From a virus, in IMG/VR virus record IMGVR_UViG_3300050821_002108, positions 1 through 40,921 of that record: 40,921 bases of DNA. One strand, 5' to 3'. The notes under the pieces are model-generated. The model saw nothing but the letters and a program-made list of their open reading frames with translations, did no database searches and was not told where the DNA came from. Made by a program: the position numbers and the translations under genes. How positions within the stretch are numbered: the stretch's first letter is position 1; every line of letters begins with the position of its first letter. Positions 14,688 through 20,487 of the stretch are shown here, one piece after another.

Positions 14688-15459
14688 TTTTGCGCCTCTC
14701 TTTAGCGGCCCAAACGACTGCCTTATCGGCAATCGTCCTAAGCGTCCATTTAATCTTCGAACTGGCAAACTCCTTGGCGTGGTAATCAAGAAAGCTAATT
14801 GCACGGTCCACCTCCCCCATGGCATCCAGTATCACCTTGGCCTGTTGCGCCCAGCGTGCCCAAAACCGTTTGTCCCACTCCCGGTCGTCCCACCCCACCC
14901 CTGTGGACTCTTTGTAGTGCATTACCAGCCAGCCGTTAGGGTCCGTTGCCTTGTCCGGACGTTGGTATGGCGAAGCCAAAACAACCCCTGTGGAAGGTGT
15001 TGTAGTTATATCTAACTTCTGACTTCTAACATCTAACTTCTTATGCGTTAGGTTTGCGTTAGGTTCTGCGTTATTCGATGAGTTATGTTTGTGGTAGAAT
15101 CTCTTCTGTCTTTCGGATTGATTTTTAAGTTGTTTCTTATCTCTTGATATTCTTCTACTAGTAATAATATTGAATATTTTTTCCATATCTTCTTGTTCAA
15201 TTTCATCTTCTGGAACCTCTCGCTTCATATCAAAAAGTTTACGATCCCAGAATAGACAAAGGAGTGCCATTGCTTGGTCTAATTCCATATTCCAAAGGGT
15301 TGTTATGGCTTGGTTAGAAAGCACAACAGTTCCATTTTTGGAGTTCATCCATATGTAACATATCAATGTTATCCATGCCCCGCGTTGCTCCATCGTAAGC
15401 GTCTGCGAATCCATCAGAAAGTCTGAAGGGTAAAACTGCATGTATGGCAATTTGCTCAT
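14527..15459 (-). CDS. DUF1376 replication-initiator-like protein
   Basis: This 310-residue protein begins with YMQFYPSDFLMDSQTLTMEQ and GAWITLICYIWM, the signature of DUF1376, a winged-helix domain of phage replisome organisers. A charged linker (about 95-150, with RRISRDKKQLKNQSERQKRF) and a second domain (about 165-255, WDDREWDKRFWARW...) follow. The family acts at the phage origin, by analogy with DnaA/DnaD-like and lambda O-like proteins. Translation starts at ATG 15459, 10 nt after GGAGGA, and that ribosome site is predicted to be base-paired in the leader (15460-15559). Confidence 0.8.
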   Translation of the reverse strand: MSKLPYMQFYPSDFLMDSQTLTMEQRGAWITLICYIWMNSKNGTVVLSNQAITTLWNMELDQAMALLCLFWDRKLFDMKREVPEDEIEQEDMEKIFNIITSRRISRDKKQLKNQSERQKRFYHKHNSSNNAEPNANLTHKKLDVRSQKLDITTTPSTGVVLASPYQRPDKATDPNGWLVMHYKESTGVGWDDREWDKRFWARWAQQAKVILDAMGEVDRAISFLDYHAKEFASSKIKWTLRTIADKAVVWAAKERRKNDPTSRTRFLVAHAERGSDTDGSGLRETVPVGPILDALRDRQEAKDQNRENDH

Positions 15460-15559
15460 TTAAATAAGATCCTCCGTAGGGCAGTAGGCAGGTGTGATGA
15501 GCATCGACCGCGCCGCTACGGAGGAAAATAGGTCCGTTGGATTTTGGTCTATGCTCATC
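15460..15559 (-). promoter_or_regulatory. Structured leader with predicted pseudoknot at the ribosome site
   Basis: The minus-strand RNA has two perfect, interleaved inverted repeats. GATGAGCAT (15559-15551) pairs with ATGCTCATC (15504-15496), and TCCTCCGTAG (15525-15516) pairs with CTACGGAGGA (15479-15470). The order A-B-A'-B' is that of an H-type pseudoknot. Segment B' contains the GGAGGA ribosome site of the DUF1376 gene, so pairing would block translation. The start site expected from the promoter at 15566-15594 falls on the first base of A, so the RNA would begin exactly with the structure. It could be a translational switch, a binding site for an autoregulatory protein, or DNA repeats of an origin. 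Confidence 0.65.
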
Positions 15560-15565
15560 GCCTAA

Positions 15566-15594
15566 ATGATGGAACATATGTAAGGGTTTGTCAA
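15566..15594 (-). promoter_or_regulatory. Promoter candidate for the DUF1376 gene
   Basis: TTGACA (15594-15589), 17-nt spacer, CATCAT (15571-15566) on the minus strand, in the 180-nt gap upstream of the replication gene. The predicted start site is near 15559, at the 5' edge of the leader structure. The -10 element is weak (4 of 6). Confidence 0.55.
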
Positions 15595-15639
15595 CTCCAA
15601 AAACCATCTCACCATCATTTGTTTGTGGGTCATTTTTTG

Positions 15640-15831
15640 TCAAATGATTTCTTTTCGTTCTCTCATAAAGAAGCTGAGTGCCTGAGAAATCTTTCCGGCG
15701 TTTACAGATCCAAAAAATGAAAAACTTGAGTCCCCGCTCACTAATTTAAGATCTTTGATTTCAGATAACCTTTGAAAATCATTTAGTAATAACCTATAGC
15801 AAACAATTTCATTTATTAAATCGCTTGTCAT
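15640..15831 (-). CDS. Hypothetical protein (63 aa)
   Basis: This 63-residue protein (MTSDLINEIVCYRLLLNDF...) has GAGGGGAAAAA before ATG and overlaps the preceding TGA. Mixed alpha/beta composition; no motif recognised. It is the last gene before the leader region of the replication gene. Confidence 0.6.
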   Translation of the reverse strand: MTSDLINEIVCYRLLLNDFQRLSEIKDLKLVSGDSSFSFFGSVNAGKISQALSFFMRERKEII

Positions 15832-16004
15832 TTTTTCCCCTCCTCTTTCTCATTGAGCTTCTTTGCATGAAGCTGAGCATAGCGTCGAGCGTTGGGGCCG
15901 TAAAACCTAGCGTTAGAAAGATTGTAATCACCGTCAATGAATTCAAGCACTTCCCATTGCCGATCATATGATTGATAATTCTTAACCGCCTTAAACTTTT
16001 TCAT
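15828..16004 (-). CDS. Hypothetical protein (58 aa)
   Basis: This 58-residue basic and aromatic protein (MKKFKAVKNYQSYDRQWEVL...) has ATG overlapping the preceding TGA and its own TGA overlapping the next ATG. It looks like a compact soluble domain with Tyr/Arg-rich ends; function unknown. Confidence 0.65.
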   Translation of the reverse strand: MKKFKAVKNYQSYDRQWEVLEFIDGDYNLSNARFYGPNARRYAQLHAKKLNEKEEGKK

Positions 16005-16105
16005 TGGAGTGCCTGTAGAAGTTTAATAATGGCATCGAGTTTATCAACGATAACTGAAAACATAATCAGGCCAAATGAGAGGATCATGAGCGTGTCCATT
16101 TTCAT
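16001..16105 (-). CDS. Membrane microprotein (34 aa)
   Basis: MKMDTLMILSFGLIMFSVIV and a short amphipathic tail. GAGGAAAGGAA lies just before ATG, which overlaps the preceding stop, and the TGA overlaps the next start. One transmembrane helix. Confidence 0.6.
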   Translation of the reverse strand: MKMDTLMILSFGLIMFSVIVDKLDAIIKLLQALQ

Positions 16106-16365
16106 TTCCTTTCCTCTTTCCGCTGCTCATTAAGAGCTTGGATTAAATCATCCGCTCTTCTGACTGCCATATTTGCTATTCCCTGGAGAACGCTAGCCAT
16201 TTTAAAAGCTTGAGATTCATTTTCAGGTTGCAAAGTATGAAAACCGCTTAATATTCCTTGCATCGCCATCGCCGCAAAATACTCCCTCTTCGTGAGGCCG
16301 ATATGAATAGCGTCTTTGCTCATATCTGTTTCTAGCGGATTAATCGGATCATTTGGATTTGTCAT
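16102..16365 (-). CDS. Phage protein with LTKREYFAAMAMQGIL motif (87 aa)
   Basis: The start ATG 16365 (MTNPNDPINPLE) is preceded by GAGGAGGAAACAAAGA. The central stretch LTKREYFAAMAMQGILSG is a recurring element of small phage proteins encoded in recombination and replication regions, with unknown role. Residues 45-87 are helical and charged. It overlaps the end of the upstream gene by 17 nt. Confidence 0.68.
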   Translation of the reverse strand: MTNPNDPINPLETDMSKDAIHIGLTKREYFAAMAMQGILSGFHTLQPENESQAFKMASVLQGIANMAVRRADDLIQALNEQRKEERK

Positions 16366-16573
16366 TCTTTGTTTCCTCCTCGAATAGAGCAAGAATATTC
16401 GAAAGATTCTGTAAAGCAATATCTCTCGGTGTTGGACCTTTCACATAGGCTCTAGCATCACAAGCGTTTAAAACTTTATCAGCCGAATCTTTTAACCTTT
16501 TTGCCAGCATTTTCCAGCGGTCGCGGTCATACGTTAACTCGATAAGGGCATTTTGCCAGTCAAACTCGGTCAT
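16349..16573 (-). CDS. Helical hypothetical protein (74 aa)
   Basis: This 74-residue helical protein (MTEFDWQNALIELTYDRDRW...) overlaps both neighbours. It is similar in size and layout to other accessory proteins of the operon. No motif recognised. Confidence 0.6.
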   Translation of the reverse strand: MTEFDWQNALIELTYDRDRWKMLAKRLKDSADKVLNACDARAYVKGPTPRDIALQNLSNILALFEEETKNDKSK

Positions 16574-16980
16574 CGCTTTTCCTCTTTCCCCTGATCGTTG
16601 AGCAGAGACAGAATAGATCCTGAAATCTCTAAATCACAATCGCAACATTTAATCTTCGCCGCCTTCTCTATCGCATCCTTGAAGCCTTTTGAATAATCTT
16701 CTTTGGACCATTTAGCACTATGAATAGCGGCCAAATCTTTGCGAGCTGCTTCATATCCTTCGGCGTGAGCTTCTCGTCTTACATCTAAAAATCCTTGGCT
16801 ATAAGTTTTCGCCAATGCCCTTTCCTCTGCTTCCTCCACCTTCTCCCTCGCATACGTTTCGAGAGCTGCGGTAATGTCATCACGCATCGCGCAGAAATCT
16901 CCTTTGTGTGGAAATTCGCAATGGACCTCGGCTATTTCTTTTGCTATCTGCTCCGCCGTCTTCGCTCTGTTGTCGGTCAT
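16570..16980 (-). CDS. Hypothetical protein with C-terminal CCDCD element (136 aa)
   Basis: This 136-residue protein is mainly helical and Glu/Ala-rich in residues 40-75 and ends with IKCCDCDLEISGSI, a possible metal site with the Cys at about 31. The start MTDNRAKTAEQ is partly duplicated upstream at 17252-17270, where an abortive MTDNRG frame remains. It overlaps the previous TGA. Confidence 0.62.
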   Translation of the reverse strand: MTDNRAKTAEQIAKEIAEVHCEFPHKGDFCAMRDDITAALETYAREKVEEAEERALAKTYSQGFLDVRREAHAEGYEAARKDLAAIHSAKWSKEDYSKGFKDAIEKAAKIKCCDCDLEISGSILSLLNDQGKEEKR

Positions 16981-16983
16981 TTA
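16965..16983. repeat. 19-bp direct repeat, copy 1
   Basis: CTCTGTTGTCGGTCATTTA occurs here and at 17252-17270. It carries the first codons (MTDNR) of the 136-aa gene. See the copy for interpretation. Confidence 0.85.
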
Positions 16984-17240
16984 ATAGTCCTCAATGTTTC
17001 GCTTTCCTCAATAGCTTTTCTCGCTTTTTCAAGATATGGATAATGCGCCTCTCCGTGATTCCAATCATGCAGTCCATTTTTCATCTCATACATCCAGCCG
17101 CATCCATCCGTATGGTTATATCCGCAAGAATGGTCATGGATAAGAATAGCGAGTTTACCCGCCAATGATTCGGACATTATTCTGCTGTCTCTTTCAAAGA
17201 CTAGGGCTTCTATTTCTTTGTCGTAATCTCGTTTATCCAT
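16977..17240 (-). CDS. His/Cys-containing hypothetical protein (87 aa)
   Basis: This 87-residue protein has a central HDHSCGYNHTDGCGWMYE block with three His and two Cys, possibly a metal site, between two helices. Its ribosome site GGTGAGGATTAA is part of a 15-bp duplicated linker (17238-17252 and 17411-17425). No known family recognised. Confidence 0.62.
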   Translation of the reverse strand: MDKRDYDKEIEALVFERDSRIMSESLAGKLAILIHDHSCGYNHTDGCGWMYEMKNGLHDWNHGEAHYPYLEKARKAIEESETLRTIK

Positions 17241-17270
17241 TTAATCCTCACCTCTGTTGTCGGTCATTTA
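17238..17270. repeat. Duplicated gene-start linkers
   Basis: Two different linkers lie here back to back: CATTTAATCCTCACC (17238-17252), repeated at 17411-17425, and CTCTGTTGTCGGTCATTTA (17252-17270), repeated at 16965-16983. Each holds a ribosome site or start codon region. A 6-codon MTDNRG frame is left between genes. This looks like the trace of gene insertion or shuffling by short homology. Confidence 0.75.
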
Positions 17271-17413
17271 TCAAACCTCATATACCTAAATTCCAAAGGC
17301 CAGAGAATTAGAAACCACAATACACGTCGAGTATCGTCGGGCCACCACCCATATTTAATGAATCGCGCCCTAGGCCAAAATAACAATTGAAGACTGTGTT
17401 TCCCGATTCTCAT
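17264..17413 (-). CDS. Trp-rich membrane-associated small protein (49 aa)
   Basis: This 49-residue protein is rich in Trp, Phe, Arg and Leu, with a hydrophobic stretch RRVLWFLILWPLEFRYMR that could sit in or on the membrane. GGGTGAGGATTAA precedes ATG. It is flanked by the duplicated linkers described at 17238-17270, so it may be a recently gained gene. Confidence 0.55.
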   Translation of the reverse strand: MRIGKHSLQLLFWPRARFIKYGWWPDDTRRVLWFLILWPLEFRYMRFDK

Positions 17414-17440
17414 TTAATCCTCACCCTTCCTTTCTGAGAT

Positions 17441-17533
17441 TTAGTGAGCGCGGAAAGGACATGGAATATGCTTAGTCCATTCGCGCTTAGTCTTAAACCA
17501 TTTGAGACAATTAAGACACCACCATCTATTCAT
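17441..17533 (-). CDS. Zinc-finger microprotein (30 aa)
   Basis: MNRWWCLNCLKWFKTKREWT followed by KHIPCPFRAH: a CxxC pair and a HxxxC/H pair in the spacing of a classical C2H2/C2HC-like finger. There is no strong ribosome site (weak) and the start is chosen as the only ATG. Function unknown; possible nucleic-acid or protein binder. Confidence 0.5.
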   Translation of the reverse strand: MNRWWCLNCLKWFKTKREWTKHIPCPFRAH

Positions 17534-17557
17534 AATTAATGAGCGCGTGGTCGGAAT

Positions 17558-17812
17558 TTATTCTTTATTTCTCGACGGTTGTTCGCAAGCCAATTTTTCA
17601 GCTTCTGCCATCGGTAACATTTGTTCGTCACGAATGGATTTACCAGTCCACATATACGCTTCTTCGAGAGCCGTCATTAGCAATGACTTATAGCGTCCAG
17701 AAGATAACGATTGGTCTGCAAATGTTTCTATTGCTTCGAACAATTCTTTAAACTTCGCCTGCACTTCGGTTGATCTGTCGTTGTATTTCACGTAACTGAA
17801 TCTATGGCTCAT
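17558..17812 (-). CDS. Acb2/Tad1-hairpin-like protein, probable cyclic-nucleotide sponge (84 aa)
   Basis: This 84-residue protein starts at ATG 17812 behind AAAGGAGATAT. The stretch GRYKSLLMTALEEAYMWTGK (39-58) matches the R..SLA.T.LEEA.MW..KAI signature of the Acb2/Tad1 hairpin domain. Acb2 proteins are small hexameric phage proteins that bind cyclic di- and trinucleotides and thereby block CBASS (and related) defence. The N-terminal Tyr/Lys region (SYVKYNDR) is where ligand contacts lie in known Acb2, but I cannot verify equivalent residues. Length fits (about 90). It lies in the early operon directly after a tRNA-like RNA, a fitting place for anti-defence genes. Confidence 0.65.
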   Translation of the reverse strand: MSHRFSYVKYNDRSTEVQAKFKELFEAIETFADQSLSSGRYKSLLMTALEEAYMWTGKSIRDEQMLPMAEAEKLACEQPSRNKE

Positions 17813-17855
17813 TTTTATATCTCCTTTTGATATTCGCTCCACGCGCTCAAATTGT

Positions 17856-17982
17856 TCGGGGCGGCAGGAATTGAACCTGCTGCCACCTGCTGATACGCTT
17901 AATGGCTACACCATCGTGGCTGATGCCCTCGCCATTTTCTATCAGTCAGACCAAAGCGTGTCACCGTCCACGCCGCACCCCG
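17856..17982 (-). tRNA. tRNA-like RNA with an oversized central region
   Basis: The minus strand has a perfect 7-bp acceptor stem (CGGGGTG 17982-17976 with CGCCCCG, discriminator A at 17856), a D-arm-like hairpin (GCGT/ACGC, loop with GG), and a canonical T-arm (GCAGG-TTCAATT-CCTGC) joined directly to the acceptor. Between D-arm and T-arm lie about 75 nt instead of the usual 22-45. They contain an 8-bp hairpin with one mismatch (TGACTGAT/ATCAGCCA) and ATGG/CCAT, but no clear 5-bp anticodon stem with 7-nt loop. CCA is not encoded. It could be a tRNA with an insertion or intron, a decayed tRNA, or a tRNA mimic. It starts 3 nt after a stop codon and is cotranscribed. Confidence 0.55.
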
Positions 17983-17985
17983 TAG

Positions 17986-18189
17986 CTATTTTTCCTTCCC
18001 TAGATTTTCAATTCGTTCTAAAGCTTCTTTTGCTCTTTCATAATCTTCACCCCATACGTCGTAATAATAATCCAACGCCTCAATAGCAATGCTGAGTGCA
18101 TCTATCAGTTTTCCTGTAGACGGCTTCCAATTAGGAGAAGCGGATTCTCTTAAATTGTCAACCCATTCCGGCAGGTTGTTGGGGGTCAT
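17986..18189 (-). CDS. Hypothetical protein (67 aa)
   Basis: This 67-residue acidic helical protein (MTPNNLPEWVDNLRESASPN...) overlaps the stop of the PIN fragment upstream and ends just before the tRNA-like RNA. AAAGGTGAATT precedes ATG. Small proteins of this type (helix, LIDALSIAIEALDYYYDV, EDYERAKEALERIE) are common in phage early regions, with unknown role. Confidence 0.62.
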   Translation of the reverse strand: MTPNNLPEWVDNLRESASPNWKPSTGKLIDALSIAIEALDYYYDVWGEDYERAKEALERIENLGKEK

Positions 18190-18263
18190 AATTCACCTTT
18201 TGATTTGCGCCATGCAATGAAGACGGAAGAATCCCAGTAGTAAATCGGCTTAACGTTCGGCAT
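18186..18263 (-). pseudogene. PIN-domain N-terminal fragment (25 aa)
   Basis: MPNVKPIYYWDSSVFIAWRK plus five residues: the first strand and catalytic-aspartate motif (YYWDSSVFIAW) of a PIN ribonuclease, as in VapC-type toxins. It ends with TGA after 25 residues instead of about 130-160, and the remaining acidic motifs are absent downstream. Overlaps with both neighbours (ATG within the previous gene, TGA within the next) keep it in the operon. It may be a remnant, or a retained peptide. Confidence 0.5.
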
Positions 18264-18516
18264 CCCGGAGCCTTCTTACAAAATCTTCCGATTTCAAATT
18301 GCCAGTCGCATCTGGCGCAATCCCACGAAGTGCAAGGATGGACGGCAATTCGTTTTCCGGTGGTTCACAGTCATGGTTAAGCTCTGCGATTTTCTCAGCC
18401 ATCTTAAGACGATGGACGAGAGACATAAGAGTTTCATGTTCTATGTGATGATTGAATCCTCTGAGTACATTACTGACACTTTTCAATTGTTGTAAATCTT
18501 CATCTGTGAATTTCAT
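18250..18516 (-). CDS. Hypothetical protein (88 aa)
   Basis: This 88-residue mostly helical protein (MKFTDEDLQQLKSVSNVLRG...) contains His-rich NHHIEHETLM and a Pro-rich loop HDCEPPENELP. It overlaps the stop of the alanine-repeat gene. No family recognised. Confidence 0.62.
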   Translation of the reverse strand: MKFTDEDLQQLKSVSNVLRGFNHHIEHETLMSLVHRLKMAEKIAELNHDCEPPENELPSILALRGIAPDATGNLKSEDFVRRLRDAER

Positions 18517-19064
18517 TTCGATTTAACCTTTTGGTCTTTTATCAACATATTAAGACCATAATTTAGGATACGAAGCTGCATTTCTTTTTTGGCGGCGGCG
18601 GCGGCGGCGTAGGCGGCGTCGGCGTAGGCGGCGGCGGCGGCGGCGTAGGCGGCGTCGGCGTAGGCGGCGGCGGCGGCGGCGTAGGCGGCGGCGGCGGCGG
18701 CGGCGTAGGCGGCGGCGGCGGCGTAGGCGGCGGCGGCGTAGGCGTCGTAGGCGGCGTTTCTATTCCCTTCCGTGTCATTCGCTAGAACGGTCTTTGCCGC
18801 CTCAATTGCCTTTCGCGGTCGCTTATCCTCTGGATATTTCTTCTCAAACATTTCAATTACTTGTTCAGCCGCGAAGATCGCATAAGCTAAATACTGAGGT
18901 CTTGTCATAACGCGAACGATAAGCCAATTCGCCCAGTCCGATTGGTTTTCTTTAATAAGTTTTTTAAGAACTTTAATAGAATTGGTTTCTTTTTGGTTCA
19001 TAAACCAAACTATTCCTTCTGAACAAGCATTTTTTTCTTTAAGAAATTCTTTTGTCAGTTCCAT
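18513..19064 (-). CDS. Alanine-repeat protein, Imm5-like (183 aa)
   Basis: The first 95 residues (KEKNACSEGIVWFMNQKETN, then NWLIVRVMTRPQYLAYAIF and KKYPEDKRPRKAIEAAKTVL) match proteins annotated as putative immunity protein, Imm5-like, present in many phages and bacteria. Residues about 103-158 are an uninterrupted Ala/Tyr/Asp repeat (units such as AYAAAA, AYADAA), encoded by a GCG/GTA-rich tandem repeat. The C-terminal helix (KKEMQLRILNYGLNML) is normal sequence. The Ala-rich segment is part of the family but its length here is likely variable through replication slippage. The biological role in phages is not established. Confidence 0.65.
   Translation of the reverse strand: MELTKEFLKEKNACSEGIVWFMNQKETNSIKVLKKLIKENQSDWANWLIVRVMTRPQYLAYAIFAAEQVIEMFEKKYPEDKRPRKAIEAAKTVLANDTEGNRNAAYDAYAAAAYAAAAAYAAAAAAAYAAAAAAYADAAYAAAAAAYADAAYAAAAAAKKEMQLRILNYGLNMLIKDQKVKSK
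18590..18756. repeat. GC-rich tandem repeat (GCC/TAC-type triplets)
   Basis: About 165 bases consist of GGCGGC, GTAGGC and GTCGGC triplet combinations on the plus strand with no interruption. It is in frame within the Imm5-like gene. Its base composition is far from that of the surrounding genome. Triplet units keep the frame when copies are gained or lost. Confidence 0.9.
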
Positions 19065-19067
19065 TCT

Positions 19068-19262
19068 TTATCCCCCTTGTCGATTAACAAGACGTTCATA
19101 TTCTTCAAACAAAACTCGCCATAAATTAGCTTCTGCCTTTGCTGCGTCAAGTTCCCTTAAAAGATATGGTGTGTCCCAATGCCACGCTTCCGGTTTCATG
19201 GCTATCCATAGCTCGGACTGTCTACGGATCTGGGCTAGGCGATCGGCGTCATTTTTATCCAT
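19068..19262 (-). CDS. Hypothetical protein (64 aa)
   Basis: From ATG 19262 (MDKNDADRLAQIRRQSELWI...) the protein is 64 residues, helical, with a WHWDTPYLLRELDAAKAE block common in short phage proteins. It overlaps the preceding gene by 8 nt. An alternative GTG start 15 nt upstream (19277) exists. Confidence 0.62.
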   Translation of the reverse strand: MDKNDADRLAQIRRQSELWIAMKPEAWHWDTPYLLRELDAAKAEANLWRVLFEEYERLVNRQGG

Positions 19263-19443
19263 GCTGTTGTGGACCACCCATGTTAATAGTAGCCTGTGTA
19301 TTTAATTTCGCTCGATGCGCTTCGACTTTGATTTCGCTCACAATCTCGGCATTACGATTATTCAGTTCTCGAATCGCTTGAATGTTTCCAACCATTTCTG
19401 AGAGTAACGCATTGTTTAGGTACTCCGTTGATTTGCGTCTCAT
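19255..19443 (-). CDS. Hypothetical helical protein (62 aa)
   Basis: This 62-residue protein (MRRKSTEYLNNALLSEMVGN...) is helical, possibly a short coiled coil (AIRELNNRNAEIVSEIKVEAHRA), and ends in a polar tail. ATG overlaps the preceding TGA. It follows the annealing-protein gene and may be an accessory of it; no family recognised. Confidence 0.62.
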   Translation of the reverse strand: MRRKSTEYLNNALLSEMVGNIQAIRELNNRNAEIVSEIKVEAHRAKLNTQATINMGGPQQHG

Positions 19444-20306
19444 CCAAGTGTTCCGAAAGCGTCAATCCATTCGACGAGATCATTAACCGCTTGCCATGGA
19501 AGAGAGCGTGTATCGGTAACGTTATATCGAGTTTTCATAACTCCTTTGAAGGCATTGTCGGGGATATTCGCGGCCTTACATTTTGCATATAGGAGTTTGC
19601 ATTGTTTATCGCTGATCGTCCCCCTGGGTTCTACAGGAGCCAGTTTCTTCGGATTAGCCTTCGGATGTTCTGGGATCGGAGTTTCTAGCGTCTCCTCGTC
19701 CAATATCTCTTCAGCCGCGTCTATTTCGTCAGGAATAGGCCCAAACTCATCTTCAAGAGTCTTAGCCTCATTAATAGGTTTAGGTGTCTTAAAGATGACA
19801 TCAAGAGGTCTGGGGGCCTTCATTTCTTCCGTAAGATCTTCGTAGGGCGTTCCTTCTACCCCTGCAAGTCTTGCAATGGGTCGAAATAGGTTCGCATAAG
19901 CCTTAGCCGCCGAGCGCGTTTGAGCCATCGACGCAAGCTGAAACAGTGGTTTATTACGCCACATGCTTTCATCATCCAAACAATAGGCTTCCGCTCGTCC
20001 TATTTCCTCGCCATCTTTAAGAATTTGACTTTTGGCCTTAAAGCCTTTATGACCATCGACCTCCACAAATTGAGCTTCAAAAGTCTTAGCAGTACATCCA
20101 TAAAAGCTACCGATATATTGCCAATCCTCGTATTCCGGGTACCGTTTCGCTTTATCGTCTTTTCCGAAGAATAATTTATTCTTACCTTCTGTATTCAAGA
20201 AGGCTTTCACCTTCTCGACGATCTCTTGAGTGGAAGGCCCCGAAGAAATTATTTCTCCCGTGTTTCCGTTGACTAACTCTTTCTTTGGTTCAATCGTTTT
20301 TTCCAT
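19440..20306 (-). CDS. Single-strand-annealing-like recombination protein (288 aa)
   Basis: The core (about 55-165) has DWQYIGSFYGCTAKTFEAQF, then AEAYCLDDESMW, then MAQTRSAAKAYANLFRPIAR (127-146) followed by LAGVEGTPYEDL. The MAQTRA.SKA...LAG.E.TP.E pattern is found in phage recombination proteins of the Erf/Rad52-like annealing groups. Residues 170-220 are an acidic, Pro-rich linker. The C-terminal block (230-285, ISDKQCKLLYAKCK...) is like the small C-terminal domain in such proteins that contacts SSB or DNA. With RusA it suggests phage-borne recombination. The exact subfamily is uncertain. Confidence 0.65.
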   Translation of the reverse strand: MEKTIEPKKELVNGNTGEIISSGPSTQEIVEKVKAFLNTEGKNKLFFGKDDKAKRYPEYEDWQYIGSFYGCTAKTFEAQFVEVDGHKGFKAKSQILKDGEEIGRAEAYCLDDESMWRNKPLFQLASMAQTRSAAKAYANLFRPIARLAGVEGTPYEDLTEEMKAPRPLDVIFKTPKPINEAKTLEDEFGPIPDEIDAAEEILDEETLETPIPEHPKANPKKLAPVEPRGTISDKQCKLLYAKCKAANIPDNAFKGVMKTRYNVTDTRSLPWQAVNDLVEWIDAFGTLG

Positions 20307-20487
20307 TTTTCTTTTCCTCCATAGTTTCTAAAACTGAAGCGATCATATATTGAGACTGAGCCAAACAAGCTAAACGCGATTGCGCTTCTTTTTGGAATGG
20401 ATCGTCTTCGATCTGGGCCATATGAACGGCCAGTCGCCATGACCGATAAAAAATATTAGGAATGCTGTTCATGTCGTAAGGTTTCAT
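20290..20487 (-). CDS. Hypothetical protein (65 aa)
   Basis: This 65-residue helical protein (MKPYDMNSIPNIFYRSWRLA...) contains two Cys-free helices and ends in a basic tail (EEKKNGKND) whose codons carry the ribosome site of the annealing-protein gene (AGGAAAAG). It overlaps that gene by 17 nt. Confidence 0.6.
   Translation of the reverse strand: MKPYDMNSIPNIFYRSWRLAVHMAQIEDDPFQKEAQSRLACLAQSQYMIASVLETMEEKKNGKND

Noticed and set aside
15314-15643. 109-residue minus frame across the leader and the start of the DUF1376 gene
   Set aside because: It starts with TTG, lacks a ribosome site and runs out of frame into the DUF1376 coding sequence. The non-coding leader explains the open stretch.
17856-17982. 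tmRNA or CRISPR-associated RNA
   Set aside because: Far too short for tmRNA, no tag reading frame, and no spaced repeats as in CRISPR.
18563-18778. Proline-rich frame across the alanine repeat
   Set aside because: It is the same triplet repeat read in another frame; the Imm5-like frame has a normal N- and C-terminus.
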